Shown: positions 45,080-53,483 of the stretch, in pieces
How positions within the stretch are numbered: position 1 is the stretch's first letter
Layout of the letters: every line of letters begins with the position of its first letter
Assembly (NCBI RefSeq): GCF_028882275.1
Contig: NZ_JARBUT010000003.1
Coordinates: forward strand, 248,001-312,000
Direction of reading: 5' to 3'
Source: Nocardiopsis sp. N85
Lineage (GTDB): Bacteria; Actinomycetota; Actinomycetes; Streptosporangiales; Streptosporangiaceae
Length of the DNA: 64,000 nt
Notes under the pieces: generated by a model
Databases searched by the model: none
What the model saw: the letters and a program-made list of their open reading frames with translations, nothing else
What the model was told of the DNA's origin: nothing
Position numbers and translations under genes: made by a program

Positions 45080-45847
45080 ATGAGCGAAGTGAGCGGAACC
45101 ACCCGCCCCCGGGTGTTCGCCGCCGTCCTGGCCGGTGGGGTCGGCGCGCGCATGGGCGCTGCGGCGCCCAAACAGCTCCTGCCCCTGGCCGGACGGACCA
45201 TCATCGAGCACACGATCTCCGCCTTCGAGGCCTGCCCCGAGGTGGACGAGATCATCGTGCTCATGGTGGCCGAGTACGTCCCCCGGGTGGAGGAGCTCGT
45301 CGCCGAGGCCGGATTCGCCAAGGTGAGTCGGGTCCTGCCGGGCGGGGCCACGCGCACCGACACCTCCGTCGCGGCACTGACCGCCCTGGCCGGGGCCGCC
45401 GACGACGACATCGTGCTCCTGCACGACGCGGCCCGCCCCCTGGTCTCCCCCGCGACGATCGCCACCTGCGTGGCCGCGTTGGCGCGGGTGGACGCGGTGG
45501 GGGTGGCGGTGCCCAGCGCGGACACGGTGGTGCGCGTGGTCGCCGGTCCCGACGGCGAGGCGATCGCCGAGGTCCCCCCACGCGCGGGACTGCGCCGTAT
45601 GCAGACCCCCCAGGGCTTTCGCATGGGCACTGTGCGCCGCGCCTACGCTCTGGCGACGGCCGATCCGGACCTGGTCGCCACCGACGACTGCGGGGTGGTG
45701 CTCCGCTACCTACCCGAGAAGGAGGTTCGGATCGTGCCGGGCGAGGAGACCAACATCAAGGTGACCAATCCGGGGGACGTGGAGGTGGCCGAGACGCTGT
45801 TGCGCCGGTCGCGGGGACCCGCCCCCCTGCACGAGGCGGCGCTATGA
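45080..45847 (+). CDS. IspD/TarI-family cytidylyltransferase
   Basis: A 255-residue CTP:alcohol-phosphate cytidylyltransferase. The signature AAVLAGGVGARMG...PKQLLPL (residues 14-36) and VLLHDAARPLV, with TPQGFR and DDCGVVLRYL, match the IspD/TarI family. IspD makes CDP-methylerythritol for isoprenoids; TarI makes CDP-ribitol for wall teichoic acid. No ispF follows, and the exporter is next door, which supports a TarI-like surface role, but this cannot be settled from sequence by eye. The ATG at 45080 has AGGAGGGG upstream; a further ATG lies earlier in frame. Confidence 0.9.
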   Translation: MSEVSGTTRPRVFAAVLAGGVGARMGAAAPKQLLPLAGRTIIEHTISAFEACPEVDEIIVLMVAEYVPRVEELVAEAGFAKVSRVLPGGATRTDTSVAALTALAGAADDDIVLLHDAARPLVSPATIATCVAALARVDAVGVAVPSADTVVRVVAGPDGEAIAEVPPRAGLRRMQTPQGFRMGTVRRAYALATADPDLVATDDCGVVLRYLPEKEVRIVPGEETNIKVTNPGDVEVAETLLRRSRGPAPLHEAAL

Positions 45848-46620
45848 GCGGGGTCTTCAGCGGGACCGAGATCATCGGGCACCGGGGCGTGGGCCGTGGT
45901 GTGGTGGACCAGGCCCGCGAGAACACACCGGCGTCCTTCGCCGCCGCCGTGGCCGCCGGGGCGGACTGGATCGAGATCGACGTGCGCCGCACCGCCGACG
46001 ACGAACTGGTGCTCTACCACAACGCCGCGTTGGACGACGGGCGGGCCATCGTGGACCTGACGGCGGCCGAGTGCGCCGAGGCCGGGCTGGTGGGCCTGGA
46101 GGAGGGGCTGGCCGCCATCCCCGAGCGGGTGGGGCTGGACGTGGACGTGAAGACGGTGATGGAGGACGCGATCGACGTCCCCTCCCGACGGACCACGTCC
46201 CTGCTGATGCCCTACCTGCGCCGGGAGGCGGAGCGGCGCCGGGTGTTCGTCTGCTCCTTCGACCCCGGTGTGCTGTTGGCCGTCCACGAGGGCGCCCCGG
46301 AGGTTCCCACGGCCTGGATGCCGTTCGTGCGCAACCCGCTGGACCAGGCGGTCGCGGGGGCCGTGGGGCTGGGATGCCCGATCGTGGCCGTGGACGTGCG
46401 GTCGTTCGGGTTGACCGACGACGGTCCGCTGCCCGGACGCCGTTCGGTGGAGTACACGGTGGACCTGGCCCACCAGGCGGGCCTGGAGGTGGCCTCCTGG
46501 TGTCCCGAACCGGGCGACGCCGCGATGTTCGCGGCCGCCGGCATGGACGCGGTCGTGGTGGACGACGTCCCGGGCGCGGTGGCCGCGCTGCGGGAGGCGG
46601 AACTGCACGGCGTCGCCTGA
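45844..46620 (+). CDS. Glycerophosphodiester phosphodiesterase (GDPD) family protein
   Basis: A 258-residue TIM-barrel phosphodiesterase. IIGHRGV (catalytic His at 12 and Arg at 13), ENTPASF and IEIDVRRTADDELVLYHN carry the metal-binding Glu and Asp and the second His. Later GLDVDVKTV supplies a Lys. There is no signal peptide, so the action is cytosolic, perhaps recycling glycerophosphodiesters or a polyol phosphate. ATG overlaps the cytidylyltransferase stop as ATGA, so the two are made together. Confidence 0.92.
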   Translation: MSGVFSGTEIIGHRGVGRGVVDQARENTPASFAAAVAAGADWIEIDVRRTADDELVLYHNAALDDGRAIVDLTAAECAEAGLVGLEEGLAAIPERVGLDVDVKTVMEDAIDVPSRRTTSLLMPYLRREAERRRVFVCSFDPGVLLAVHEGAPEVPTAWMPFVRNPLDQAVAGAVGLGCPIVAVDVRSFGLTDDGPLPGRRSVEYTVDLAHQAGLEVASWCPEPGDAAMFAAAGMDAVVVDDVPGAVAALREAELHGVA

Positions 46621-46626
46621 GCCGCG

Positions 46627-47607
46627 TCAGATCCGGGCGAGGAGCTCGGCCTTCTTCGCGCTGAACTCCTCGTCCGTGAGCAGGCCCTTGGCGTGCAGCT
46701 CCCCCAGGCGTTCGATCTGGGCGAAGACCCATTCGAGGTCGGGACCGGCCGCGATGGCCTCGGGCTCCCGGGCCCGCTCCGACTCCGCCTCCTCCGTCGT
46801 GTCCCGTCCGGGAGCGAGGGAGTCGGTCAGGGCCCGCACCGTGGTGCGGGCGAGGTTCCGCCACCGACCGGTGGCCTCGTCCTCGGGCGGGGGGCCGCCC
46901 CGGGCCCACACGTGCGCGGTGACGGTGGCGGCCATGAGGAAGACCTTGAAGACCTCCCCACCGTCCTCGGCCGAGCGCAGGATGCCGAGGTCCTGCTTGG
47001 GCCGGGCGTCACCGCCGCCCCCGCCGACGGTGACCACGCGCAGGAAACCCCAGCCCCAGCCGTCAGGGGCTCCCCAGTCGACGCCGATGATCTCGGACAG
47101 GTCGTACTCGCGGCGCCCCGCGCGGCGCTTGGCCGCGCTCGCGTGATCGCCGGACCAGACCAGGCGCAGGGTGGATCCGTCCAGGGTGGCGGTGCCCTCG
47201 CGGGTCTTGATGTGCAGGGGTGTCGGGGGGACGAGCCGGGTCACGGTCTCCGGCTCGGGGGCGTCCTCGCGCTGTTCGGCGGCGAACCGGATCTGGTCGG
47301 CCAGGTACTCGGCGATCAGTTCGGTCTTGGCCGGACCGGTGAGGCGGAAGGGCTGGACGCGTTCGTCGAGCATGGCGCCGACGGCCGCGTAGGGGTCCAT
47401 GCGATCGCGCATGACGAGCCGGAGCAGCCATCCCTTCCTGCGACCGCCGCCCGGCGTGAACTCGACGGACGCGATCGCGCCGACCGGCACGCTCAGCCGG
47501 CCGAGCTCTTGGAGGAGGGGGCTGTGCGTCCAGCCCTTCTTGTAGACGATCTCGATCGTCTCGCCGTCGAAGTCCCAGGAGGCCTGATCTCCACGCAACC
47601 CGTCCAT
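46627..47607 (-). CDS. DUF4429/SHOCT-domain protein
   Basis: A 326-residue protein with two DUF4429 units (about 8-105 and 125-235, each beginning near a WDFDGETIEIVYKKGW-like strand set) and a C-terminal SHOCT helix pair (about 290-326, IERLGELHAKGLLTDEEFSAKKAELLARI split here by description only). SHOCT motifs mediate oligomerisation or membrane association in many actinobacterial proteins. The role is unknown. ATG at 47607. Its stop is six bases from the convergent GDPD stop, with no hairpin visible between. Confidence 0.85.
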   Translation of the reverse strand: MDGLRGDQASWDFDGETIEIVYKKGWTHSPLLQELGRLSVPVGAIASVEFTPGGGRRKGWLLRLVMRDRMDPYAAVGAMLDERVQPFRLTGPAKTELIAEYLADQIRFAAEQREDAPEPETVTRLVPPTPLHIKTREGTATLDGSTLRLVWSGDHASAAKRRAGRREYDLSEIIGVDWGAPDGWGWGFLRVVTVGGGGGDARPKQDLGILRSAEDGGEVFKVFLMAATVTAHVWARGGPPPEDEATGRWRNLARTTVRALTDSLAPGRDTTEEAESERAREPEAIAAGPDLEWVFAQIERLGELHAKGLLTDEEFSAKKAELLARI

Positions 47608-47644
47608 GGGGACATCATGCCGGATTCGCGGAGGGGATGGGGAT

Positions 47645-48658
47645 TCAGGCGGTCTCGGAGCTCTGGGCGGACCGCGCGGTGCGCGAGTCGGCGCCGAGCC
47701 CGGGCGGGCTGGTGATGAAGCCGGCGCCCCACGACATGTGCATGGTGACGAGGGCGACGGGGATGAGCGGCAGCGCGGCGGCGGGCAGGCCGCGGCCCAA
47801 CGGGAGCGACGCGGCCGTCACGAGCGCCAGGTAGGCGGCGGGCACCAGCCACAGCGGCCACCACAGGAACCCGCCGATCAGGCCCAGGACCACGCCCGTC
47901 AGGGCGATCGGCGGGGCCAGGTAGCGCAGGTTGATGGTGCCCTTGTGCTGGCGGGCGACCACGTGCCGCCAGCGACCGTAGTGGAAGTACTGCTTGGCGA
48001 GCAGCCGCACGTTGCGCCGGGGTCGGTAGGAGACGCGCATGCGCGGCTGGAACCACACGACACCGCCGCTCCGGCGGATGCGGTGGTTCATCTCCCAGTC
48101 CTGGGCGCGCAGGAACGCCTCGTCGTAGCCGCCCACCCGTTCCAGTGCCGAACGCCGGAAGACGCCCAGGTAGACGGTGTCGGCGGGGCCGCCCTCGCCG
48201 CCGGTGTGGAAGCGGGCGTTGCCCACCCCGATCTTGGAGGTCATGGCGGCGGCGACGGCCCGCTCCCAGGGGGTGGTGCCCTCGGCGGCCATGATGCCGC
48301 CCACGTTGTCGGCACCGGTCTCCTGGAGGGTCTCCACGGCCACGCGCAGGTAGTCGGAGGGCATCATCGCGTGTCCGTCGATGCGGGCGACGATGTCGTG
48401 TGAGGAGGCGCCGATGGCCGCGTTGAGGCCGGAGGGGGTCTTGCCGGTCGGGTTGTCCACGACCTTCACACGGGGGTCGGCGGCGGCCAGGGCGTCGGCG
48501 ACCTCGCGGGTGCGGTCCGTGGAGGGACCCACGCCGAGTACGACCTCCAGCTCACCCGGGTACTCCTGGGCGAGGACGTGCTCCACCGCCGCGGCGAGGT
48601 GGCGCTCTTCGTTGAGGACGGGCATGACGACGGAGACCGGCGGCCAGGACACGGGCAC
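47645..48658 (-). CDS. GT2-family glycosyltransferase with C-terminal membrane region
   Basis: A 337-residue transferase. SVVMPVLNEERHL starts the GT-A fold; the metal motif is RIDGHA (about 92-97, DGH rather than DxD); GVFRRSALERVGGYDEAFLRAQDWEMNHRI carries the acceptor and base region. Two hydrophobic stretches near 249-280 and 290-315 anchor it in the membrane. Enzymes like this extend succinoglycan- or hyaluronan-type chains. ATG at 48658. Confidence 0.88.
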   Translation of the reverse strand: MPVSWPPVSVVMPVLNEERHLAAAVEHVLAQEYPGELEVVLGVGPSTDRTREVADALAAADPRVKVVDNPTGKTPSGLNAAIGASSHDIVARIDGHAMMPSDYLRVAVETLQETGADNVGGIMAAEGTTPWERAVAAAMTSKIGVGNARFHTGGEGGPADTVYLGVFRRSALERVGGYDEAFLRAQDWEMNHRIRRSGGVVWFQPRMRVSYRPRRNVRLLAKQYFHYGRWRHVVARQHKGTINLRYLAPPIALTGVVLGLIGGFLWWPLWLVPAAYLALVTAASLPLGRGLPAAALPLIPVALVTMHMSWGAGFITSPPGLGADSRTARSAQSSETA

Positions 48659-48758
48659 TTCCCAAGATCAATGAGCTGGATTGCGCTTCACGCGCGTCCA
48701 CGGTACTGCACGCCGTGAAGTCGCGGTGCCGCCCCGACGGAGCGGCACCGACCGGGCG

Positions 48759-48995
48759 TCAGGCCTGTCGGCTCACCACGAGGCCGTCGGAGTCCTTGAA
48801 GGCGCCGACGAGCACCATGATGAAGTCGATGAGGGCCCACACGCCCACACCGCCGCAGGTGATGAGCATCAGGATGCCCGTGCCGGTCTTGCCCACGTAG
48901 AAGCGGTGGACGCCGAAGCCGCCGAGGAAGAAGGACAGCAGAACGGTGGTGAGCCAGTTCTTGGGGGACGGCGCCGAGGCAGGGGGATGCGTCAT
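48759..48995 (-). CDS. TM2-domain membrane protein
   Basis: A 78-residue protein with two transmembrane helices (about 15-33 and 40-63) joined by a short turn with GVHRFYVGK, the DRF-like signature of the TM2 domain. A Pro-rich N-terminus of 12 residues precedes it. Function is unknown in bacteria; related proteins are common near envelope genes. ATG at 48995. Confidence 0.88.
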   Translation of the reverse strand: MTHPPASAPSPKNWLTTVLLSFFLGGFGVHRFYVGKTGTGILMLITCGGVGVWALIDFIMVLVGAFKDSDGLVVSRQA

Positions 48996-49297
48996 AGGGG
49001 TCTCCAGAGATCATGCGGGCACCGGACATGAAGACGTCCGGGCGCGGGAAGAGATCCGGTGGCGGGGGGGTCCCGACGTCGTGTGTACGGCGCGAGGAAC
49101 CGGAAAGAGGATGTGAAAGTACCACGTCCAGCGCGTAAGCCCCTGCCGTGACCTCATCGGCTTTTCTCCCCGATCCCTCAGGGGAGGGCCCAAGCCGAGA
49201 ACAACACGCCGAGGATCGACATCTCACACCGGGCGGGGGATCGGGTGACAACCTTAGAGATAAGGACACCGTTGACCGGGGTGGGACGGGGACGCCG
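48996..49297. other. Divergent intergenic region before the LCP gene
   Basis: About 300 bases between the leftward TM2 gene and the LCP gene, necessarily carrying both promoters. A hairpin CTCCCCGATCCCTCAGGGGAG and other GC-rich repeats are present; no clear -10 or -35 pair or riboswitch could be recognised. An in-frame upstream ATG for the LCP gene lies at 49148 but the region codes poorly. Confidence 0.35.
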
Positions 49298-50815
49298 ATG
49301 AACGACGACAACGGGGGACGGAATCGACCGGACGGTCCGCACGGGGGGTTCCACCGCGAACGCTCCCAGCCGGTCCCGCCCGACGGACGACGTTCTCCGA
49401 GGTCGGGACGGATCACCGTGCCCTCGCGCACCGTTCGCCGACGCCGATCCGGTCTGATCCTGATGGCCTGCCTGTCCGTCCTGGTCCTGCTCGCCTCGGG
49501 CACCTCGTGGGCGATCACCGGCTGGATGTCGGGCACCCTCAACCGGTTCGACGTGTTCGGCGATCTCGCCGACGGCGACCGCCCCGAGGAGACCGGTGGG
49601 CTGACGTTCCTGGTGATCGGCTCCGACAGCCGCGAGAGCATCACGGAGGAGGACCGCACCGCGCTGAGCGTGGGCTCCACCCCCGGACGCCGCTCCGACA
49701 CGATGATGCTGGTCCGGGTCAACCACGAACGCGACCGGGTCACCGTCGTCGGCCTCCCCCGTGACCTGTGGGTGGAGATCCCCGGCGAAGGCGACGACAA
49801 GATCAACGCCGCCTACGCCTACGGCGGCCCGCAGTTGGCCGTACGCACCGTGGAATCGGTCACCGACGTGCGGATCGACCACTACGTGGAGGTCGACTTC
49901 TCCGGCTTCGTCGACGTGGTCGACGCCCTGGGCGGCATCGACGTGTGTCTGCCCGAGGCGATCCGGGACCCCAAGGCGAAGCTGGACATGGCGGCCGGCA
50001 CCCACCGGGTGGACGGCGCCGAGGCCCTGGCCTTCGCGCGCACCCGGGCCACCCCCCGCGGCGACCTGGACCGGATCGACCGTCAGCAGCAGGTGCTGTC
50101 GGCGATGCTGGACCAGGCGCTCAGCAGCGAGACCCTGGCCGACCCGGCCAAGCTGACCGCGTTCCTGGAGAGCGCCCTGTCGTCGGTGACCGTCGACGAG
50201 GGACTCGACACCGCGACCATCAACCAGCTCGCCTACCAGATGCGCGATGTGGACCTGACCGAGGTGACCTTCACCCAGGTGCCCATCGCCGACATGGACT
50301 TCTGGACCCCGCGCGGCGACGTCGCCCTGCTGTGGGACGAACCCGCCGCCCGGGAGCTGTTCGCCGACATCAACGCCGACAGGCCGATCACCGACCCGTC
50401 CGACGCGGCCTCCGAGGAGGAGAAGGACGAGGAACCGCGCCCCGAGGACATCCGGGTGCGGGTCTTCAACGGCACCGGCACCCCCGGCCTGGGCGCCACC
50501 CTGGACACGGCGCTGACCGGCTCCGGTTTCCAGGTGCCCGACCCGGCGTCCGACTGGAGCAGCCGCGACGTGTCCTCCACCCAGGTGCGGCACGGGGCCG
50601 ACGACGCCGCGGCCGCCGGGTACCTCGCCGGGCTTATCCCGAACTCCGAGGTCGTGGAGGACACCACCCTGGACGGTGAACTCCAGGTCGTGATCGGATT
50701 CGACTACACGACGTTCCAGGCCCCGGAGGTCGAGGCCCCCGAGCCGGAGGAGGCGCCCTCGGCCGGGGACGCCCCGCTGACCACCTCGACCGCCCGGGAC
50801 AACATCTGCGGGTGA
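49298..50815 (+). CDS. LytR-CpsA-Psr (LCP) family glycopolymer ligase with LytR_C domain
   Basis: A 505-residue envelope protein. A Pro/Arg-rich cytoplasmic start (1-50) precedes one membrane helix (about 54-75). The LCP domain (about 100-290) has the usual SDSR, SDTMML, GLPRDLWVEI, KINAAYAYGG and RTRATPRGDLDR motifs, with the Arg and Asp that bind the lipid pyrophosphate. The LytR_C domain (about 385-475, VRVFNGTGTPGLG) follows. LCP enzymes attach lipid-linked glycopolymers to peptidoglycan, matching the exporter and sugar genes nearby. ATG at 49298 follows a GGGACGGGGA run. Confidence 0.93.
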   Translation: MNDDNGGRNRPDGPHGGFHRERSQPVPPDGRRSPRSGRITVPSRTVRRRRSGLILMACLSVLVLLASGTSWAITGWMSGTLNRFDVFGDLADGDRPEETGGLTFLVIGSDSRESITEEDRTALSVGSTPGRRSDTMMLVRVNHERDRVTVVGLPRDLWVEIPGEGDDKINAAYAYGGPQLAVRTVESVTDVRIDHYVEVDFSGFVDVVDALGGIDVCLPEAIRDPKAKLDMAAGTHRVDGAEALAFARTRATPRGDLDRIDRQQQVLSAMLDQALSSETLADPAKLTAFLESALSSVTVDEGLDTATINQLAYQMRDVDLTEVTFTQVPIADMDFWTPRGDVALLWDEPAARELFADINADRPITDPSDAASEEEKDEEPRPEDIRVRVFNGTGTPGLGATLDTALTGSGFQVPDPASDWSSRDVSSTQVRHGADDAAAAGYLAGLIPNSEVVEDTTLDGELQVVIGFDYTTFQAPEVEAPEPEEAPSAGDAPLTTSTARDNICG

Positions 50816-50837
50816 CCCCGCGAAGAAAGGTGTTCCC

Positions 50838-51500
50838 GTGCTCCGCCACCTGCTCGGCCTCCTGGTCGGCATCGTCCTGGTCCCCCCGTTGTGGATCGCC
50901 GTGTCCTGGGCCGCCGGCGGGATGCCCGGCCTCCTCGACGGTGAGGTGACGTTCGCGACCGTCGCGGCGGCGGTCCTGCTGATCCTGCTGGGCTTCGTCG
51001 GCGCCTACCTGGCGGCGGCCCGGCTCTCCCCGCTCACCGCGGGCGCGGCCGGCCTGCTGCTGGCCGCGCTGGCGCTGTGGCCGGCGGTCCACCCGGCGTC
51101 GTTGGGGACCGCCATGTCCTGGCTCAATCCGGAGAGTTTCGTGTACCCGGGCGGGCCCGGTGTCACCGTGGCGCTGCCGGTCGGCGCGCTCCTGCTGTTC
51201 TCGGCGGGCATGCCGGGGCGGTGGCGCGAACCGCTCCCGGGCCCCGGGGGCGCCAGGGTGGTCGCCTCGGCGAGCCGTGAGGGGTTCCGAGGCGGGGAGC
51301 CCGTGGAGAAGCCGTGGGACGGACGGGTGGGGGACACCGTGCCCGAGGTCCCCGAGGCGCCTCCGTCGATCGCCACCCCCGCCCCGACAGCGGTGTGGGG
51401 GGCGGAGGACGACCCGGACAAGACCACCACCCCGTTCCGCAGGGGGGAGACCGGAGCCGTGTGGACCCCTCTGGACGACGAGTCCGCACGCCGGGATTGA
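50838..51500 (+). CDS. Hypothetical membrane protein downstream of LCP
   Basis: A 220-residue protein of no known family. Hydrophobic segments at about 4-24, 39-58, 67-83 and 107-124 give four transmembrane helices; the last 90 residues are hydrophilic, Pro/Glu-rich and probably cytoplasmic. GTG at 50838, with AAAGG nine bases upstream, 22 bases past the LCP gene, suggests co-transcription and perhaps an accessory role in polymer attachment. Confidence 0.75.
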   Translation: MLRHLLGLLVGIVLVPPLWIAVSWAAGGMPGLLDGEVTFATVAAAVLLILLGFVGAYLAAARLSPLTAGAAGLLLAALALWPAVHPASLGTAMSWLNPESFVYPGGPGVTVALPVGALLLFSAGMPGRWREPLPGPGGARVVASASREGFRGGEPVEKPWDGRVGDTVPEVPEAPPSIATPAPTAVWGAEDDPDKTTTPFRRGETGAVWTPLDDESARRD

Positions 51501-51736
51501 GGCGCTCTCAGGGCTTGTGTCCATTACGGCGCGCGCACCGGTAACCTGAGCGCCTGATGTGTTCATGCCCTGTTCGGTCGTGCGCCACGTCTCGGAGCGT
51601 AGGGTGATGCTCCGCGTGCGGGACTCCCCCAGCGCCGAACATGTCCGTCTTTCCGCCCTCATCCGGGTGTCCACCGCCGTGAGCGGGAACAACCATGGGA
51701 TATGGGCGCGGACGAAAGCGAGGAAGGACTCAACCA

Positions 51737-53068
51737 GTGATCGAAGCGGACCGTATGCGCGTCTCCGTCATCGGTACGGGTTACCTGGGCGCCACCACGG
51801 CGGCCTGCCTGGCCGAGATGGGGTTCGAGGTCATCGGCCTCGACGTCGACGAGGCCAAGATCGACATGCTCCGCTCCGGTCGGGTGCCCTTCTTCGAACC
51901 CGGCCTCGAAGCGCTGGTCGCCTCCGGTCTGAAGGCCGGCCTGCTGCGTTTCACGACCTCCTTCGCCGAGGTGGCCGAGTTCGCCGACCTGCACCTGATC
52001 TGCGTGGGCACACCGCAGAAGGACGAGTCCGGCGCCGCCGACCTGAGCTATGTCAACTCCGCCGTCGACCGGTTGGCCCCGCACCTGAAGCGCCCCGCGG
52101 TGGTGGTGGGCCGCTCGACCGTGCCGGTGGGCACGGCCGCGACCCTGGCCGCCCGGCTGGCCGCCCTGGCGCCCGTCGGCGAGGAGGCCGAACTGGGGTG
52201 GAGCCCGGAGTTCCTGCGCGAGGGCTTCGGGGTGAAGGACACCCTGCGCCCCGACCGGATCGTCCTGGGCACCGACTCCCCCCGGGTCGAGAAGGCCGTG
52301 CGCTCGCTGTGGCAGCGGCAGATCGACGAGGGCGTCCCCTTCCTGCTGACCGACCTCCAGACCGCCGAGTTGGTCAAGGTGGCGGCCAACGCCTTCCTCG
52401 CGACCAAGATCTCCTTCATCAACGCCATGGCGGAGGTGTCGGAGGTGGCCGGTGCCGACGTCATCCAGCTGGCGCAGGCGCTGTCCTACGACGACCGCAT
52501 CGGCGGCAAGTTCCTGGGGCCCGGACTGGGCTTCGGAGGCGGCTGTCTGCCCAAGGACATCCGCGCCTTCATGGCCCGCGCCGACGAACTGGGCGTGGAA
52601 CCGGCCCTGTCGTTCCTGCGCGAGGTCGACGCCATCAACCAGCGCCGCCGGGCGCGCACCATCGACATCGCCCGCCAGCTCATCGGCGGCGGGTTCGCCG
52701 GCAGCCGGGTGGCGGTGCTGGGCGCCGCGTTCAAGCCCAACTCCGATGACATCCGCGACTCGCCCGCGTTGGACGTGGCCGCCACGATCGCCTCGTTGGG
52801 CGCCCAGGTGACCGTGTACGACCCGGCCGCGCTGGAGCGGGCCAGGGAGGCGCACCCGGAGCTGAACTACGCCGAGTCCATGCGGGACGCGGTCACCGAC
52901 GCCGACGTGGTCCTGCTGCTCACCGAGTGGGCGGAGTTCCGCGAGGCCGACCCCGACGAGCTGGGCGAACTGGTGGCGCGCAAACGGATCGTGGACGGGC
53001 GCAACGCCCTGGACCCGATCTTCTGGCGGGCCTCGGGCTGGACCTACCGGGCGCTGGGCCGCCAGTAG
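51737..53068 (+). CDS. ugd: UDP-glucose 6-dehydrogenase
   Basis: A 443-residue enzyme that oxidises UDP-glucose to UDP-glucuronate. The NAD site GTGYLGATTAACLAEMG is near residues 13-29; WSPEFLREG, AELVKVAANAFLATKISF and the catalytic Cys in GFGGGCLPKDI match Ugd, and GAAFKPNSDDIRDSPAL is the UDP-binding domain. It differs from the wecC product in the catalytic-loop sequence, so the two serve different sugars. GTG at 51737 has AGGA eight bases upstream; an internal ATG at 51755 is the alternative. Confidence 0.94.
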   Translation: MIEADRMRVSVIGTGYLGATTAACLAEMGFEVIGLDVDEAKIDMLRSGRVPFFEPGLEALVASGLKAGLLRFTTSFAEVAEFADLHLICVGTPQKDESGAADLSYVNSAVDRLAPHLKRPAVVVGRSTVPVGTAATLAARLAALAPVGEEAELGWSPEFLREGFGVKDTLRPDRIVLGTDSPRVEKAVRSLWQRQIDEGVPFLLTDLQTAELVKVAANAFLATKISFINAMAEVSEVAGADVIQLAQALSYDDRIGGKFLGPGLGFGGGCLPKDIRAFMARADELGVEPALSFLREVDAINQRRRARTIDIARQLIGGGFAGSRVAVLGAAFKPNSDDIRDSPALDVAATIASLGAQVTVYDPAALERAREAHPELNYAESMRDAVTDADVVLLLTEWAEFREADPDELGELVARKRIVDGRNALDPIFWRASGWTYRALGRQ

Positions 53069-53080
53069 CCCTCCGCCGCA

Positions 53081-53119
53081 CCGACGGCCGGGACCCCCTC
53101 ACGGGGTCCCGGCCGTCGG
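53081..53119 (+). terminator. Strong hairpin terminator after ugd
   Basis: Perfect 17-bp stem CCGACGGCCGGGACCCC / GGGGTCCCGGCCGTCGG with a five-base loop, 13 bases after the ugd stop. Confidence 0.85.
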
Positions 53120-53483
53120 CGTTCCCGGAGATGTGGCGGCGCTCCGAACACGACGTGTCCGGGGCCGGCTTCCGCGGCGGGGGCCGACCGGCGGCCCGGG
53201 ACCACGTGGCGAGGGGCGGGAGACCGGTGAGCGCGGGGGCGGCGAGCGGGAGGTCCGGCCATCGCGAACGGGGATGACCCCGGGCCGGCCGCTTCGGTGG
53301 GGGACACGGGCGCACCGCCCGTGTCACGCGGGGGAAGGGGGTCGGCCCGTGCCCCACCCCTCGGGGTCTCGGATCGAGCGCGTCGCCCACACGGGGGCGC
53401 ACGGCATGCTTGACTTCACTCCGTAGTCATTCAATCGCGCATGGTCGTTGGATCGTGCGTCGAGAACGAACGGAGTCCGCTCG
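53120..53483. other. Gene-free GC-rich region and TNT-gene promoter area
   Basis: About 360 bases with no convincing frame. Most is extremely GC-rich; the last 80 bases are AT-richer and hold CTTGACTT (53410-53417), the repeated motif GTAGTCATTCAATC and a GGAG ribosome-binding site, so the promoter of the secreted TNT gene is probably here. Confidence 0.4.
53423..53436 (+). repeat. GTAGTCATTCAATC motif, copy 2
   Basis: Identical 14 bases to 42659-42672, here 48 bases before the start of the secreted TNT protein gene and oriented with it. Confidence 0.5.
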
